From: Thraustochytrium sp. TN22
Lineage: Eukaryota > Sar > Bigyra > Thraustochytrida > Thraustochytriidae
DNA: 55,881 nt
Assembly: GCA_013306675.1 (NCBI GenBank)
Contig: JABLUY010000242.1
Span: forward strand, 1 to 55,881
Direction: 5' to 3'
The translations under genes were made by a program, and so were the position numbers. This document shows positions 36,773 through 45,765 of the stretch, one piece after another (positions within the stretch are counted from its first letter, which is position 1; each line of letters starts with the position of its first letter). The notes beneath the pieces were generated by a model that was not told the origin of the DNA, made no database searches, and saw only the letters and a list, made by a program, of their open reading frames with translations.

Positions 36773-38431
36773 ATGGCGCTGGTATTCAGGCGTGCGCGGC
36801 TGGGCAGCGCAGCTGCAGAGGCGCGGCCAGCGCTGCGGCCAGCGCCGGTGGAGCACGAGACTGCAAGGCAGCAGCAGGAGCACGAGGACGAGGACGAGGA
36901 CGAGCAGGACGAGGAGCTGGAGCGGGCGCAGTGGACGCAGTGCCAGGCGTGCGGCGCACAGACGCATGTGCACAAGCTCCGAGAGCATGCGGAGTCGGTG
37001 TGCGAGCGCCGCAGCGTGCCGTGCGGAAGGCCAGGGTGCGCGGTGCGCGTGGCGGCGGAGGACCTGGCGTGGCACCGCGCCGTGGACTGCCGCTACGCGG
37101 CGCGGCGGCGCAGACTTGTGCGCGCAGGAGGCAAGCGCGCCGTCAAGGCCGCCGGCGAGGCGCGGTGTGAGGCCTGCGGAGCTTCGTGCGACGGCCAGAG
37201 CGGCCTGCGCGCGCACGCCTGGGTCTGCCCGGAGCAGCGCGTGGCATGCCCCAATGTCATCACCGGATGCCTGGTGTCCGTGCGCGCCGTGGACCTCGCC
37301 GATCACCTAGAGCACGACTGCGCGCTTGAAGCGCGCCGGCGTGCGCTCGCAGGCGCCTTCCGCGAAAAGGAGGCGCACGGCGTGCCGTGCGCGGCCTGCG
37401 GTGCCAAGGTCGGCGCCAGGGACATGCGCTCGCACCGCGACCACGAGTGCCCAAAGCGCATCGTGGAGTGCCCCCTGCGCTGCGGCGCGCAAAATGTGAC
37501 CCAAGAGGGCCTCCAGGAGCACTTCGACAGCACGTGCTCTCGCATGCGCGCCAGGGAGAGCCTGCTCCGCGCGAGCCACGCCAAGGAGGTGACTGAGTTC
37601 CGGTGCACCATGGGCTGCGGCATGCGCATTCCGGAGGCATGCATGCCGGGGCATGTCAAGCGCGAGTGCATGAACCGCTTCGTAGCGTGCGCGTGCGGGA
37701 GCACGATTCGCGCAAAGGACGTGGAGGCGCACCAGCGCGAGGCCCTGGTCTACACGGTGCACCGCGTCGCGCGCTGCGTCTTCTCGGTGCGCCGCCAGGG
37801 CCTGGCCGCCATATCGCTCGCGCGCAACCGTGAGCCGGAGCGGATCCCCTGCCCGCTACAGTGCGGGGACCAAGTCACACGCAAGGATCTGCGCGAACAC
37901 CTCCGCCAGCACTGTGGCCACCGCCTCGTGCGGTGCCGCTTCACGCTCATTGACTGCTCGCGCAGCGGCGCCCTCCTTCGCGCTTGCGACCTCGCGAACC
38001 ACGAGGCGCACGAGTGCCCGGGCGCTGCGGCGTATCGCCGTCAGATCGAGGCCGGCAAGGCTCATCGGGACCTCGGTCCATGTCCTCAGGGCTGTGGCAT
38101 GCTCGTGCCTGGCACACAGCTGCGGTCGCACCTTGCGTTCGCCTGCACGCGCCGGCCGGAGCCCTGCCGCAGCGGCTGCTCGGAGCTTGTGCCTCAGGAC
38201 GGCCACGACGCGCACGTGCGCTCAGGCGCTTGTGCCGTGGCGCAAGACCGCGACCGCCTTGCGCTGCGGGCCAAGGCCCGCGCAGAACGCAAGGCAGAGC
38301 TGGTTTTGCAGGCTGCTGCACAAGACCAGGAGGCATCCGAGGAGGAGAGCTCCGAGGAAGAGGGGGCCGAGGAGGACTTCGAAGAAGACCTCGGGGACGA
38401 TGAAAAAATCCGCGAAGAAAGAGGAGCGTGA
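36773..38431 (+). CDS. Protein with about 12 TRAF-type zinc fingers
   Basis: 552 aa from the first ATG (36773). After a short acidic stretch (EDEDEDEQDEE) come about twelve tandem Cys/His modules spaced 22-30 residues, each of the TRAF zinc-finger type: C-x2-6-C, then a helix with HxxxxC. Examples: CQACGAQTHVHKLREHAESVC, CPLRCGAQNVTQEGLQEHF, CPQGCGMLVPGTQLRSHLAF. The C-terminus is a Gln/Glu coiled coil and an acidic tail (EEDFEEDLGDDEK). There is no RING and no MATH domain, so it is a finger-only scaffold rather than a canonical TRAF ligase. TRAF-type fingers usually bind proteins in ubiquitin signalling. Eighth-module spacing is irregular. It converges with the next gene (59 bp). Confidence 0.82.
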   Translation: MALVFRRARLGSAAAEARPALRPAPVEHETARQQQEHEDEDEDEQDEELERAQWTQCQACGAQTHVHKLREHAESVCERRSVPCGRPGCAVRVAAEDLAWHRAVDCRYAARRRRLVRAGGKRAVKAAGEARCEACGASCDGQSGLRAHAWVCPEQRVACPNVITGCLVSVRAVDLADHLEHDCALEARRRALAGAFREKEAHGVPCAACGAKVGARDMRSHRDHECPKRIVECPLRCGAQNVTQEGLQEHFDSTCSRMRARESLLRASHAKEVTEFRCTMGCGMRIPEACMPGHVKRECMNRFVACACGSTIRAKDVEAHQREALVYTVHRVARCVFSVRRQGLAAISLARNREPERIPCPLQCGDQVTRKDLREHLRQHCGHRLVRCRFTLIDCSRSGALLRACDLANHEAHECPGAAAYRRQIEAGKAHRDLGPCPQGCGMLVPGTQLRSHLAFACTRRPEPCRSGCSELVPQDGHDAHVRSGACAVAQDRDRLALRAKARAERKAELVLQAAAQDQEASEEESSEEEGAEEDFEEDLGDDEKIREERGA

Positions 38432-38490
38432 TTGTTGAACTCATACGAAAGAGGTTTCAGTCTTACTTTTCTATCAACGAGAGCCCGAAC

Positions 38491-40170
38491 CTACGCGTTC
38501 CGCAAACGCTCGTGGAGGTCCGAGATCATAATGTCAAGGCGGTCTCCGTACGCGAGACCGCCGGCAAAGTCCTCCACAATGGCCTTCGAGCGCGATGGCT
38601 TGCGGACGTTCGCGGCGTCTCTGCCAGCACCCCATGAAGGTAAGAGGGTTTCGTCGTCCTGTGCACGGCGTCGCGCCAGCTGGTTCTGAGCAGGAGCGGC
38701 CCCCAGCAGCCGCGGGACCTGCTTGGTGGACCGAATAGGGGCCTCCACCGAAGACCTGGCGTGCTCTTGCGCCTCAAAGGCGTCAAACTCGGCGAGCAGA
38801 TCCTCGACGGACGGGCTGCGCAACTCGCGCTCGAGGTCCTCGGGCTCGAAGACGCGCTTGCGCGGTAGCGTTGGGACGCGCTCCAGGCGACGCAAGAGGC
38901 GGTCCACGTCGCGGTCCACGTCGCGATGCGCGTAGCGCTCGGGCTCGATGGCACGCGCCGCGCGCTTGAGCACATCCACGGACTGCTGCTTCCGCCACTT
39001 GGACTGCTTTTGTGTGCTGGTGTTCCTCTTCTTGTCTTTGGTGTCCCTTGCTCCCGAAGCGGATCGCACGTTGCGCTCGCGCGGTGCCTCCCGTGAAGGC
39101 CGCCGCGGGACGGCCGACTGGGGTCTGGCTCGTAGCGCTGGCGGCATGGCCGGCCTACTCTGCGCGGCGGCGCCCCCCCCACTTGCGCTCCGCCCGGTAT
39201 GCACGCGAAGAGCGCCGCCCCGGGTGTCGTCCGTCTCGAAGGTGTCCGTGTAGTACAGGTCGTCGCCGTCCGTCAAGGACCCATTGACGGCGACCTCGTC
39301 CTCGTCCTCGTCCTCGTCTTCACTGTTAATGCCTGCTGGCATCGAGGGCGGCGCCGCGTCTGCGGCGAGCACCGCGTCGTAAATCTCGATCAGGTCGTGC
39401 GTGCGCGTGTCGCGAGCCTCGGTCTGCTCGATGCGAAAGAGCTCGCGGTGGCGGCCGCGCAGCCGAGTCCGAGCCATGGTCGCGAGCGCCAGCACGCCGG
39501 CGCGTACCATGCGCTTGTGCGAGGTTTGCACGTGGCGAAAGGTCGTGGCGAGCGCGTCGAGCATGTCGTCGTCCACCAGGGTTCGGCGGCACAGCGCATA
39601 GGTGCCATCCACGCGCAAGAACGCGCCCTCGTCCACGCCCTTGAGCGCACGCACTACCGCCGTGCGGTTAGGGCCGAGAGCCTCCAAATAGAGCACCGCA
39701 AAGCGGCAGACGTCAGAGGCCAGCGCGGGCGCCTCGCGGACGTAGCGTACGAGGCACTGCAACGCGGACTCCAGGTCCGCGCACACGAGCGCCTCGGCGA
39801 GGGGTCCGCGCGCCACGACGCAGAGCAGCTTGATCGCAAGCTGGCAGGTTTCGATCTCGTGCGGGTTGGCGCGTAGCACCTGCGCCAGTTTCCGCGGCGC
39901 CAGGCTCGCGCGCACCTGATCGCGGCCGCGCGCTGTCGCCTTGCTCACGTACACGAGCACGCGCAGCACCTCGAAGCCCGCGCGGCCCTGCAGCGACTTG
40001 GCCAGCGCCTGCGTCAGCCCGTGCTCCAGCGCATATGCGAGCGCTGCGCCATCTCTGCGCACTGCATCGCCCAGCTTGCGCACATCTGAGACCTCCACGG
40101 GCGCGGTCCGCAGCAGCTGCAGCAGGTTGTCCACCAGAGCCGCCGTCACGCCCTTGGCCGACGGCGCCAT
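38491..40170 (-). CDS. Helical-repeat (armadillo-like) protein of unknown function
   Basis: About 559 aa from the first ATG (40170). Residues ~1-290 are regular amphipathic helices with Leu/Val/Ala periodicity (LVDNLLQLL, EVLRVLVYVSKATARG, CQLAIKLLCVVARGPLAEAL), matching an armadillo or HEAT-like solenoid, although no repeat is canonical. Residues ~290-400 are acidic then Ser/Arg-rich and probably disordered. The C-terminal ~150 residues are charged, with short helices (RDVDRDVDRLLRRLERVPTLPRK, VEDLLAEFDAFE) and a final DLHERLRNA. No family is recognised. Divergent to the lipase gene. Confidence 0.65.
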   Translation of the reverse strand: MAPSAKGVTAALVDNLLQLLRTAPVEVSDVRKLGDAVRRDGAALAYALEHGLTQALAKSLQGRAGFEVLRVLVYVSKATARGRDQVRASLAPRKLAQVLRANPHEIETCQLAIKLLCVVARGPLAEALVCADLESALQCLVRYVREAPALASDVCRFAVLYLEALGPNRTAVVRALKGVDEGAFLRVDGTYALCRRTLVDDDMLDALATTFRHVQTSHKRMVRAGVLALATMARTRLRGRHRELFRIEQTEARDTRTHDLIEIYDAVLAADAAPPSMPAGINSEDEDEDEDEVAVNGSLTDGDDLYYTDTFETDDTRGGALRVHTGRSASGGGAAAQSRPAMPPALRARPQSAVPRRPSREAPRERNVRSASGARDTKDKKRNTSTQKQSKWRKQQSVDVLKRAARAIEPERYAHRDVDRDVDRLLRRLERVPTLPRKRVFEPEDLERELRSPSVEDLLAEFDAFEAQEHARSSVEAPIRSTKQVPRLLGAAPAQNQLARRRAQDDETLLPSWGAGRDAANVRKPSRSKAIVEDFAGGLAYGDRLDIMISDLHERLRNA

Positions 40171-40633
40171 CACGGCTGCCGCGCCGCAGCCGCGTCGCCG
40201 CGGCCACGCCTCTGCCACCGCGCCGCCGAGCTTGGATTGGATTGGCGCCTTGGTGCCTCGCTGCCTGCCTCCACTGTCTGTGCGCTCCGGTTGCCATGCA
40301 TTTCCTCATGCGCTTTTTGCGCTCTCACCGGACAACTTGAAGTGGCGGGCCGAATCGACCCGTGCGCGGCGGCTTCCAGCGTCATTTCGTGGCATCGGCA
40401 GCTGCGGTAAGTCACGTTAGCGCCAGCGCGACCTGCGAGAACTTCGGACCAGGGTTGATTGTAGACGCGGCAGGCCGTCAACTGGTGCTGCACGGCGAGC
40501 ATCCGATCCTGCACGACGCCTTGTCTTGTTCTGCATGCCAAGACCTCGACCTCGCCGACACCTGATTCTGCGCGACGTTTGCGGCGCTTGATCATCTTTC
40601 AATTGTCGTGCAAATGCTCTGGCGAGGAGAGCA
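40171..40633. promoter_or_regulatory. Divergent promoter, helical-repeat gene / lipase
   Basis: About 460 bp head-to-head, moderately GC-rich, with no coding signal. The lipase N-terminus is basic and low complexity, so its real start may be an ATG near 40784-40796 and the intergenic region may be longer. Confidence 0.4.
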
Positions 40634-43600
40634 ATGGCAGAGCAGAGCAGAGGAGATGAAGGAATCAATGAACGGAGCGCGCAACACAGACCGCAGCGAG
40701 CGATAGGACGACCGCGACGGCGGCCCCGAGGCGCCCAGGGCTCGTTCTGGGCGGTGGTCGGCGCGTGTCGGTGGCCGAGGATGAGGATGGTGATGGATGG
40801 AGTCCAAGTCGAAGGCCCCGCGCTGAAGCGCTCGCGCGTCGCGACCCGGGCAGAGCGCGAAGGCGGGATGGGCGGCGCGGCGGGCGCGGCGGCGGCGGCG
40901 GCGGACGGGCCGCCGCGGCTCGCGAGCTCCGGCAGCGGCGACAGCCGGCCGCCGAGCGGGCCGGCGCGCGAGGACGGCAGGGAGGACGACGAGGATGGGC
41001 GCGAGGCCGTGGCGCAGCTGCAGCGGCTGGAGCGCGCGACGATGTTCCTGAACGTGGGCATGATCCCGCAGCTCAAGATCGAGGTGATCTCGTCCGGCTC
41101 GCTCGACCTGGTGTGGCTCGTGCTGGCGGCGACGGGGCTGGTCACGCTCGTGCTGACCGGGCTCACCATTGCAAAGTACGACGACGACGAGGTGCAGATG
41201 CCGCTGGCCGTGCTGGCCGGGGTGGCGCACGTGGGCTCGGCCGCCGTGGTGGTCTTCGTGGTGGTGGCGTTCCCGCAGCGTATCCTGCGCAAGCTGTTCC
41301 TGTCCAAGCGGTCCAAGCCACTGCCGGAGCAGCTGCTCGTGGTCATGGTGGTGTTCTTCGCACTCGGCAATCCGGTGACCTCGGTATGGGGCCTGAACTG
41401 GTATTGGGACAGCGTCGTCGAGGCGCTCGGCGACGATGAGTCGGCGAGTTTCCTATCGCGGCGTGCCAGCTATGTGAATTTCTACCGCCTGCGCTCGCTT
41501 TCACTGGTGAGCGCCGCCATGTCGTACATGCTCATCGCCACCTTTGGGCTGCTCTCGGAGCTCACGCGCGTCGTGCTGCGCTCTGCCGAGGCCTCGTACT
41601 CGCACAACGAGAAGCCATCGACCTCGTCCGTCGAGGGCGAGTCGGCCAAGGCCGAGGATGCGCCACAAGCTGTGGAGGAGCGCGTGGGCAGTGAGGCGCG
41701 GGCGCCCAGGGCCGGGGCGCCCAAGGCTGGCGCCCCCTCTTTTACGGAAGATGACGCCGCCTTTGGACTCGAACACGCGGTGCAGCGCATGCGCAGGTTC
41801 ATGGAGACGCAGCTCTGGGACGAGCGCGGCTACAAGGAGCTCCTGTATATTTCCAAGGTGGGCGTCTTCCACGCGGGCGCGGGTGTCACGCTGGTGACCG
41901 TGAACTGCGTCTTTGCGCTGCGCTGGTCCTTTATTCCAAATACTGTGCCGCTCATGGGCATGGTGAGCGTGTTGCGGGTCTGCACGCAGCGCGACGAGGA
42001 TGGGAGCTCGCTGTGCGCTCAGGACATCGTCTTCAAGCGAGCCGTGGCGTCGAGCACGATCTTTTTGCTTGAGCTGGCGCAGCTGGTCTCGTACTGGCGA
42101 CTGCTCAAGCGCGCCAAGCGGGCGTTGTGGCGCGTGCCATACTCGGTGACGCGGCCTCAGCAGGTGAGCTTCCTCTTTTACTCGGTGCAGTCCCTCATGC
42201 TGTTCTCGCTCATTGGCCTGCTCAGCCTGCTGCTTGTTGCGCTGCTGGATGTGAACTTTTGGATCATACGCCCGACGCGCGACGCGGACGGTGCCCTGGT
42301 GCTCGAGGTGGACCCGCTGTACCAGGTCGGCCTCACGGGCGCGGCGCTGCCGCTGTACTTTTTCGGCTTCTTGCTGTCGGTAAACATCGCGCTCATGACG
42401 CTCGCGTACCTGCCGGCGGACGCCACGGGTATACGGGGCTGCTTTTGCCCGCTGCGCAAGCCGTCGCAGTCGGAGAGCGCGGCGATGCGCTCGTTCCAGA
42501 GCGAGCACAGCAGCCCGGACCTGGAGGATGCGCGCGAGACACTGGCAGAGATCTCGGCGTTGGGCCGCCAGCGCAGCAGCGCCACGGTGCTCTCGGACCG
42601 GCAAAAGGAGGCGGCGCTCCTCTTCTTCCGCGAGCGTCTCGTCGTGCGGCGCACCCTGCGCCTCGAGGACCAGGAGCGTCCCGTGTATATTATGGCGGAG
42701 GAGGGCGCGCGGCGCATTCAGCACATTGTGCCGCTGCTGGCGCTCTCGCACCTGGGCAAGAAGCGCCAGAAGCAGCTGCAGCGTCAAAAGGGCGTGCGCC
42801 GGCAGCTGGTCGCGGCTGCCTCGCGGCGTGCGCTCCGGCGCTTCGGGACATCGCGTCGCGCGGACGGCGGCAGCGGTGGCGGCGGTGGCGGCGGCAGCAG
42901 GATGGGCCCCGCTCCGCCTCTCGGCAGCATGCTGCCGCACTTCGACGAGCTGTCGGAATCATGGCAGGACCTGGCGTCCATGGCGCGCGCGGAGATCTTG
43001 GGCGAGCCGTCGATCGTAACGACGCTGCGCGACCTGAACGTCTTGATCCTCGAGTCGGAGCTGCTCGCCTTCAATTTCACGGTGGTGACGTACTTTCTGG
43101 CCGAGAAGCGCGGCGCCAAGACGCTCGAAGAGGAGCAAGCGCTTATCGAGTCTCCCAAGTTCAAGCTCGAAGAACACATCATCGACGACCTCACAGATAC
43201 GCATTGCCTCGTGGCGACCAGCGAGGATCGCATCATGGTCGCCTTCCGCGGCACCGCATCGGACGCCAACGCGCGTACTGACCTAGCCATGCAGCTCGTG
43301 CCGTGGGACCTAGCCAACGACCCGAGCACGGTCAAGAATATTGACTCGCCGCAGGAAGCCAGCTTCACCACGCGAAGGCTCACGGCACACGTGCACCGCG
43401 GCTTTATGGCGGCCTACATGTCGGTGCGCGACGCCATTCTGGCGCACGTCGACCAACTCGCCGTGGACCAGTTCGGCAACCAGATCCGCGCCGTGCACTG
43501 CACCGGCCACTCTCTGGGCGGCGGTCTCGCCACGCTGTGCGCCTTCGATATCGGCACACGCCTGCGCAAGCACCTGCGTCGCCCGGACGTGGCCATTGCT

Positions 43601-44644
43601 TGCACGACCTTTGGCGCGCCACGCTGTGGCAACTACGTTTTCCAGGCGCGCTACAACCTTGTTGTGCCCAAGACGAACCGCTTCGTCAACGCCGGCGACA
43701 TTATCCCCAAGGGACCGCCGCGCAACCTTCTGCGTGGCTTCAATCGCACCGGCTACAAGCACGTCGGCCGTCAGATCCTCATGGACGTCAACGGCCGCTT
43801 CATCATCAGCCCCTCGCGCATCGAGCGCTTCTTGCAGCACGGGAATCTCTGCTGGGGCAACAAGCCGAGCGCGCACTCCACCATGCGCTACGCCTTTAGT
43901 CTCCTGCTGTGGTGCATCCAGGCGCACTATCACATCTTTGACCCTGATCTCTGGCACATTCACATGCAGACCATCGACTCCATCGGCCGCTCGCGCAAGA
44001 GCCTCATGAACCCGGTTGTGCTCGAGCGCTACAACGAGGTCATTCGCAACAAGGGCTTTCTCTACCGCGTCAACCAGAAGGATGTGCGCAATGTCCAGGT
44101 ACAAACGGACCTCGGTATTGGCCCCGACCTTGACGAGGACGCCGATGAGGACGCTGGCAGCGTGTTTGGTGGCGGCATCTCGGCTGCCACGTCCTCCCGT
44201 TTCCTCGCCAACTTTCGCCACCTCGCTGCCACCAACCCGGACGACGAGGAGATCCGTGACGTCATCGAGCGCATGCATCATGTCGTCCACCGCTTTGACA
44301 TGGACACCGACTGTCTTGCCTGCCACCACGACGACTCCGACGACTCCGCCGACCTCAAGGCAGACGCCAGCATGGAAGTTTCTGTCCAGAACGACGGGCC
44401 TGACTGCACGCCTGAAGAGGCTGCGCACAAGGCAGCCACAGATCCGAACTACAGGCCCGAGGAGGCGGCGTATGGCGCCGGGGCAGACGACGAGAACGAC
44501 ACAATCGTCGGCGACGATCTCGACGACGACCTCGACGACGATCTTGAGGAGAACGAGCCTGAGGCGGAGACTCCTGCCACCGTCACTTCTCAAACAAGCG
44601 ACGCGCGCGATCTTGACGGTTGCGTGCGTTTGACCATACAGTAG
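40634..44644 (+). CDS. Multi-pass class 3 lipase (sn-1 diacylglycerol lipase type)
   Basis: 1336 aa. About eight membrane segments (near residues 160, 205, 245, 300, 425, 485, 530 and 577) come first, followed by a cytosolic region with Ser/Gly linkers. The alpha/beta-hydrolase lipase_3 domain (~850-1090) has the oxyanion strand MVAFRGT, HRGFMAAY, the nucleophile elbow GHS960LGG, and the likely triad partners Asp1022 (NAGDIIPKGP) and His1043 (GYKHVGRQ). All three catalytic residues are present. Animal DAG lipases have four membrane segments; this has about twice as many, as in some protist members. The likely role is hydrolysis of diacylglycerol or related lipids at a membrane. The acidic C-terminal ~200 residues, with Asp runs, are probably disordered and regulatory. 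Confidence 0.85.
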   Translation: MAEQSRGDEGINERSAQHRPQRAIGRPRRRPRGAQGSFWAVVGACRWPRMRMVMDGVQVEGPALKRSRVATRAEREGGMGGAAGAAAAAADGPPRLASSGSGDSRPPSGPAREDGREDDEDGREAVAQLQRLERATMFLNVGMIPQLKIEVISSGSLDLVWLVLAATGLVTLVLTGLTIAKYDDDEVQMPLAVLAGVAHVGSAAVVVFVVVAFPQRILRKLFLSKRSKPLPEQLLVVMVVFFALGNPVTSVWGLNWYWDSVVEALGDDESASFLSRRASYVNFYRLRSLSLVSAAMSYMLIATFGLLSELTRVVLRSAEASYSHNEKPSTSSVEGESAKAEDAPQAVEERVGSEARAPRAGAPKAGAPSFTEDDAAFGLEHAVQRMRRFMETQLWDERGYKELLYISKVGVFHAGAGVTLVTVNCVFALRWSFIPNTVPLMGMVSVLRVCTQRDEDGSSLCAQDIVFKRAVASSTIFLLELAQLVSYWRLLKRAKRALWRVPYSVTRPQQVSFLFYSVQSLMLFSLIGLLSLLLVALLDVNFWIIRPTRDADGALVLEVDPLYQVGLTGAALPLYFFGFLLSVNIALMTLAYLPADATGIRGCFCPLRKPSQSESAAMRSFQSEHSSPDLEDARETLAEISALGRQRSSATVLSDRQKEAALLFFRERLVVRRTLRLEDQERPVYIMAEEGARRIQHIVPLLALSHLGKKRQKQLQRQKGVRRQLVAAASRRALRRFGTSRRADGGSGGGGGGGSRMGPAPPLGSMLPHFDELSESWQDLASMARAEILGEPSIVTTLRDLNVLILESELLAFNFTVVTYFLAEKRGAKTLEEEQALIESPKFKLEEHIIDDLTDTHCLVATSEDRIMVAFRGTASDANARTDLAMQLVPWDLANDPSTVKNIDSPQEASFTTRRLTAHVHRGFMAAYMSVRDAILAHVDQLAVDQFGNQIRAVHCTGHSLGGGLATLCAFDIGTRLRKHLRRPDVAIACTTFGAPRCGNYVFQARYNLVVPKTNRFVNAGDIIPKGPPRNLLRGFNRTGYKHVGRQILMDVNGRFIISPSRIERFLQHGNLCWGNKPSAHSTMRYAFSLLLWCIQAHYHIFDPDLWHIHMQTIDSIGRSRKSLMNPVVLERYNEVIRNKGFLYRVNQKDVRNVQVQTDLGIGPDLDEDADEDAGSVFGGGISAATSSRFLANFRHLAATNPDDEEIRDVIERMHHVVHRFDMDTDCLACHHDDSDDSADLKADASMEVSVQNDGPDCTPEEAAHKAATDPNYRPEEAAYGAGADDENDTIVGDDLDDDLDDDLEENEPEAETPATVTSQTSDARDLDGCVRLTIQ

Positions 44645-44806
44645 CTGAGTGAGAGGTCATTAGACGGCCTCGTGTAGCATAATGACGTAGCACAAGGACT
44701 CAGTTTTCGCACGCCTGGGCCCCGAGCCGCAAGCATGTTCTTGTCAGTGCGTCAGCCAAACTCCGGGCCTGGCGTTTTGCAAAGTGCTCAGGCTCTGCGC
44801 ATCGTG

Positions 44807-45052
44807 CATATCGCAACAACTCGCACAGCACGGCACCCAGCGCATCGCACGGCATCGTGCATCGCATCGTGCATCGCACCACGCATCACATATCGCAACA
44901 ACTCGCACAGCACGGCACCCAGCGCATCGCAGCGCATCGTGCATCGCATCGTGCATCGCACCACGCATCACATATCGCAACAACTCGCACAGCACGGCAC
45001 CCAGCGCATCGCAGCGCATCGTGCATCGCATCGTGCATCGCACCACGCATCA
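44807..45052. repeat. 82-bp tandem repeat, three copies
   Basis: Copies start at 44807, 44889 and 44971 and are nearly identical; the first differs at CGCACGGC versus CGCAGCGC. Each begins CATATCGCAACAACTCGCAC and ends in GCATCGTGCATCGCA-type subrepeats. Confidence 0.92.
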
Positions 45053-45090
45053 CGCCGCGTGGAGCCACAGAGAGCCCCGCAAACCATCGA

Positions 45091-45325
45091 ACTCACAAGC
45101 ATCGAAGCCCGTCTCGCTGCACTGCATGGCAGGGCATCACATCGTCCGCGGCATCGCCTGTCATCCGCCTGGCGCGCCTCCTTGTCGACGATCGCGGCTC
45201 CACCATTTCCTCTCCGCACTCCCCTGCAGCAGAGTGGCCCTCAACCCATGAAACTCACGAGCATCGAAGCCCGTCTCGCTGCACTGCACGGCAGGGCACC
45301 GCACCGTCCTCGGCATCGCCGGGAC
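45091..45325. repeat. Imperfect direct repeat of ~70 bp, spacing 162
   Basis: ACTCACAAGCATCGAAGCCC... at 45091 recurs as ACTCACGAGCATCGAAGCCC... at 45253, continuing through CGTCTCGCTGCACTGCA and GGCATCGCC. The spacing is close to twice the 82-bp unit next to it. Confidence 0.8.
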
Positions 45326-45765
45326 GATTGCCCTGCGCTGCTGCCGCGCCGAGCTCGGGTCGTGCCTGGACGTCATCTGTCATTTGATCACAAGTCTCGT
45401 CACGGCGATGAGACGGTTAATGTAAAAGCGGCGCAGCAGGATAGCAAGGCGCGGGTCGCGGCAGACAGCTAGCACCGCGGGCACGATCAAGGTCGGCGGC
45501 GGGCGGCGAGCAAAGCCCGTTCGGAGGAGCGGCGGCGGCGGCGGCGCGCGTGCGCGGCGCGGGCTGCGCGGGCTGCGCGGCGGCGCGCGTGCGCGCGTGC
45601 GCGGCGCGGGCCGGCTGCGCGGCGGCGGGCCGGGCGCGGCGCGGGCGCGGCGGCCGCGACCGCGAGCGGCTCCCTGCGCGGCGCGCGGCGGCGCGCGGCG
45701 GCGGCGGCGGCGGCGGCGGGCGCGCGGCGGCGGCGGCGCGGCGGGCACGCGCGGCGGCGGGCAGG

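Larger units (their letters stand above)
44645..45765. other. 1.1-kb repeat-rich intergenic upstream of SERCA
   Basis: Contains three 82-bp tandem repeats (44807-45052), a longer-period direct repeat (45091 and 45253), then a GCG-rich 5' flank of the calcium pump (45520-45765). Open frames across the repeats are compositional. Confidence 0.6.

Noticed and set aside
44807-45052. Possible CRISPR array
   Set aside because: Only three 82-bp contiguous copies, no constant repeat alternating with unique spacers, and a eukaryotic setting.
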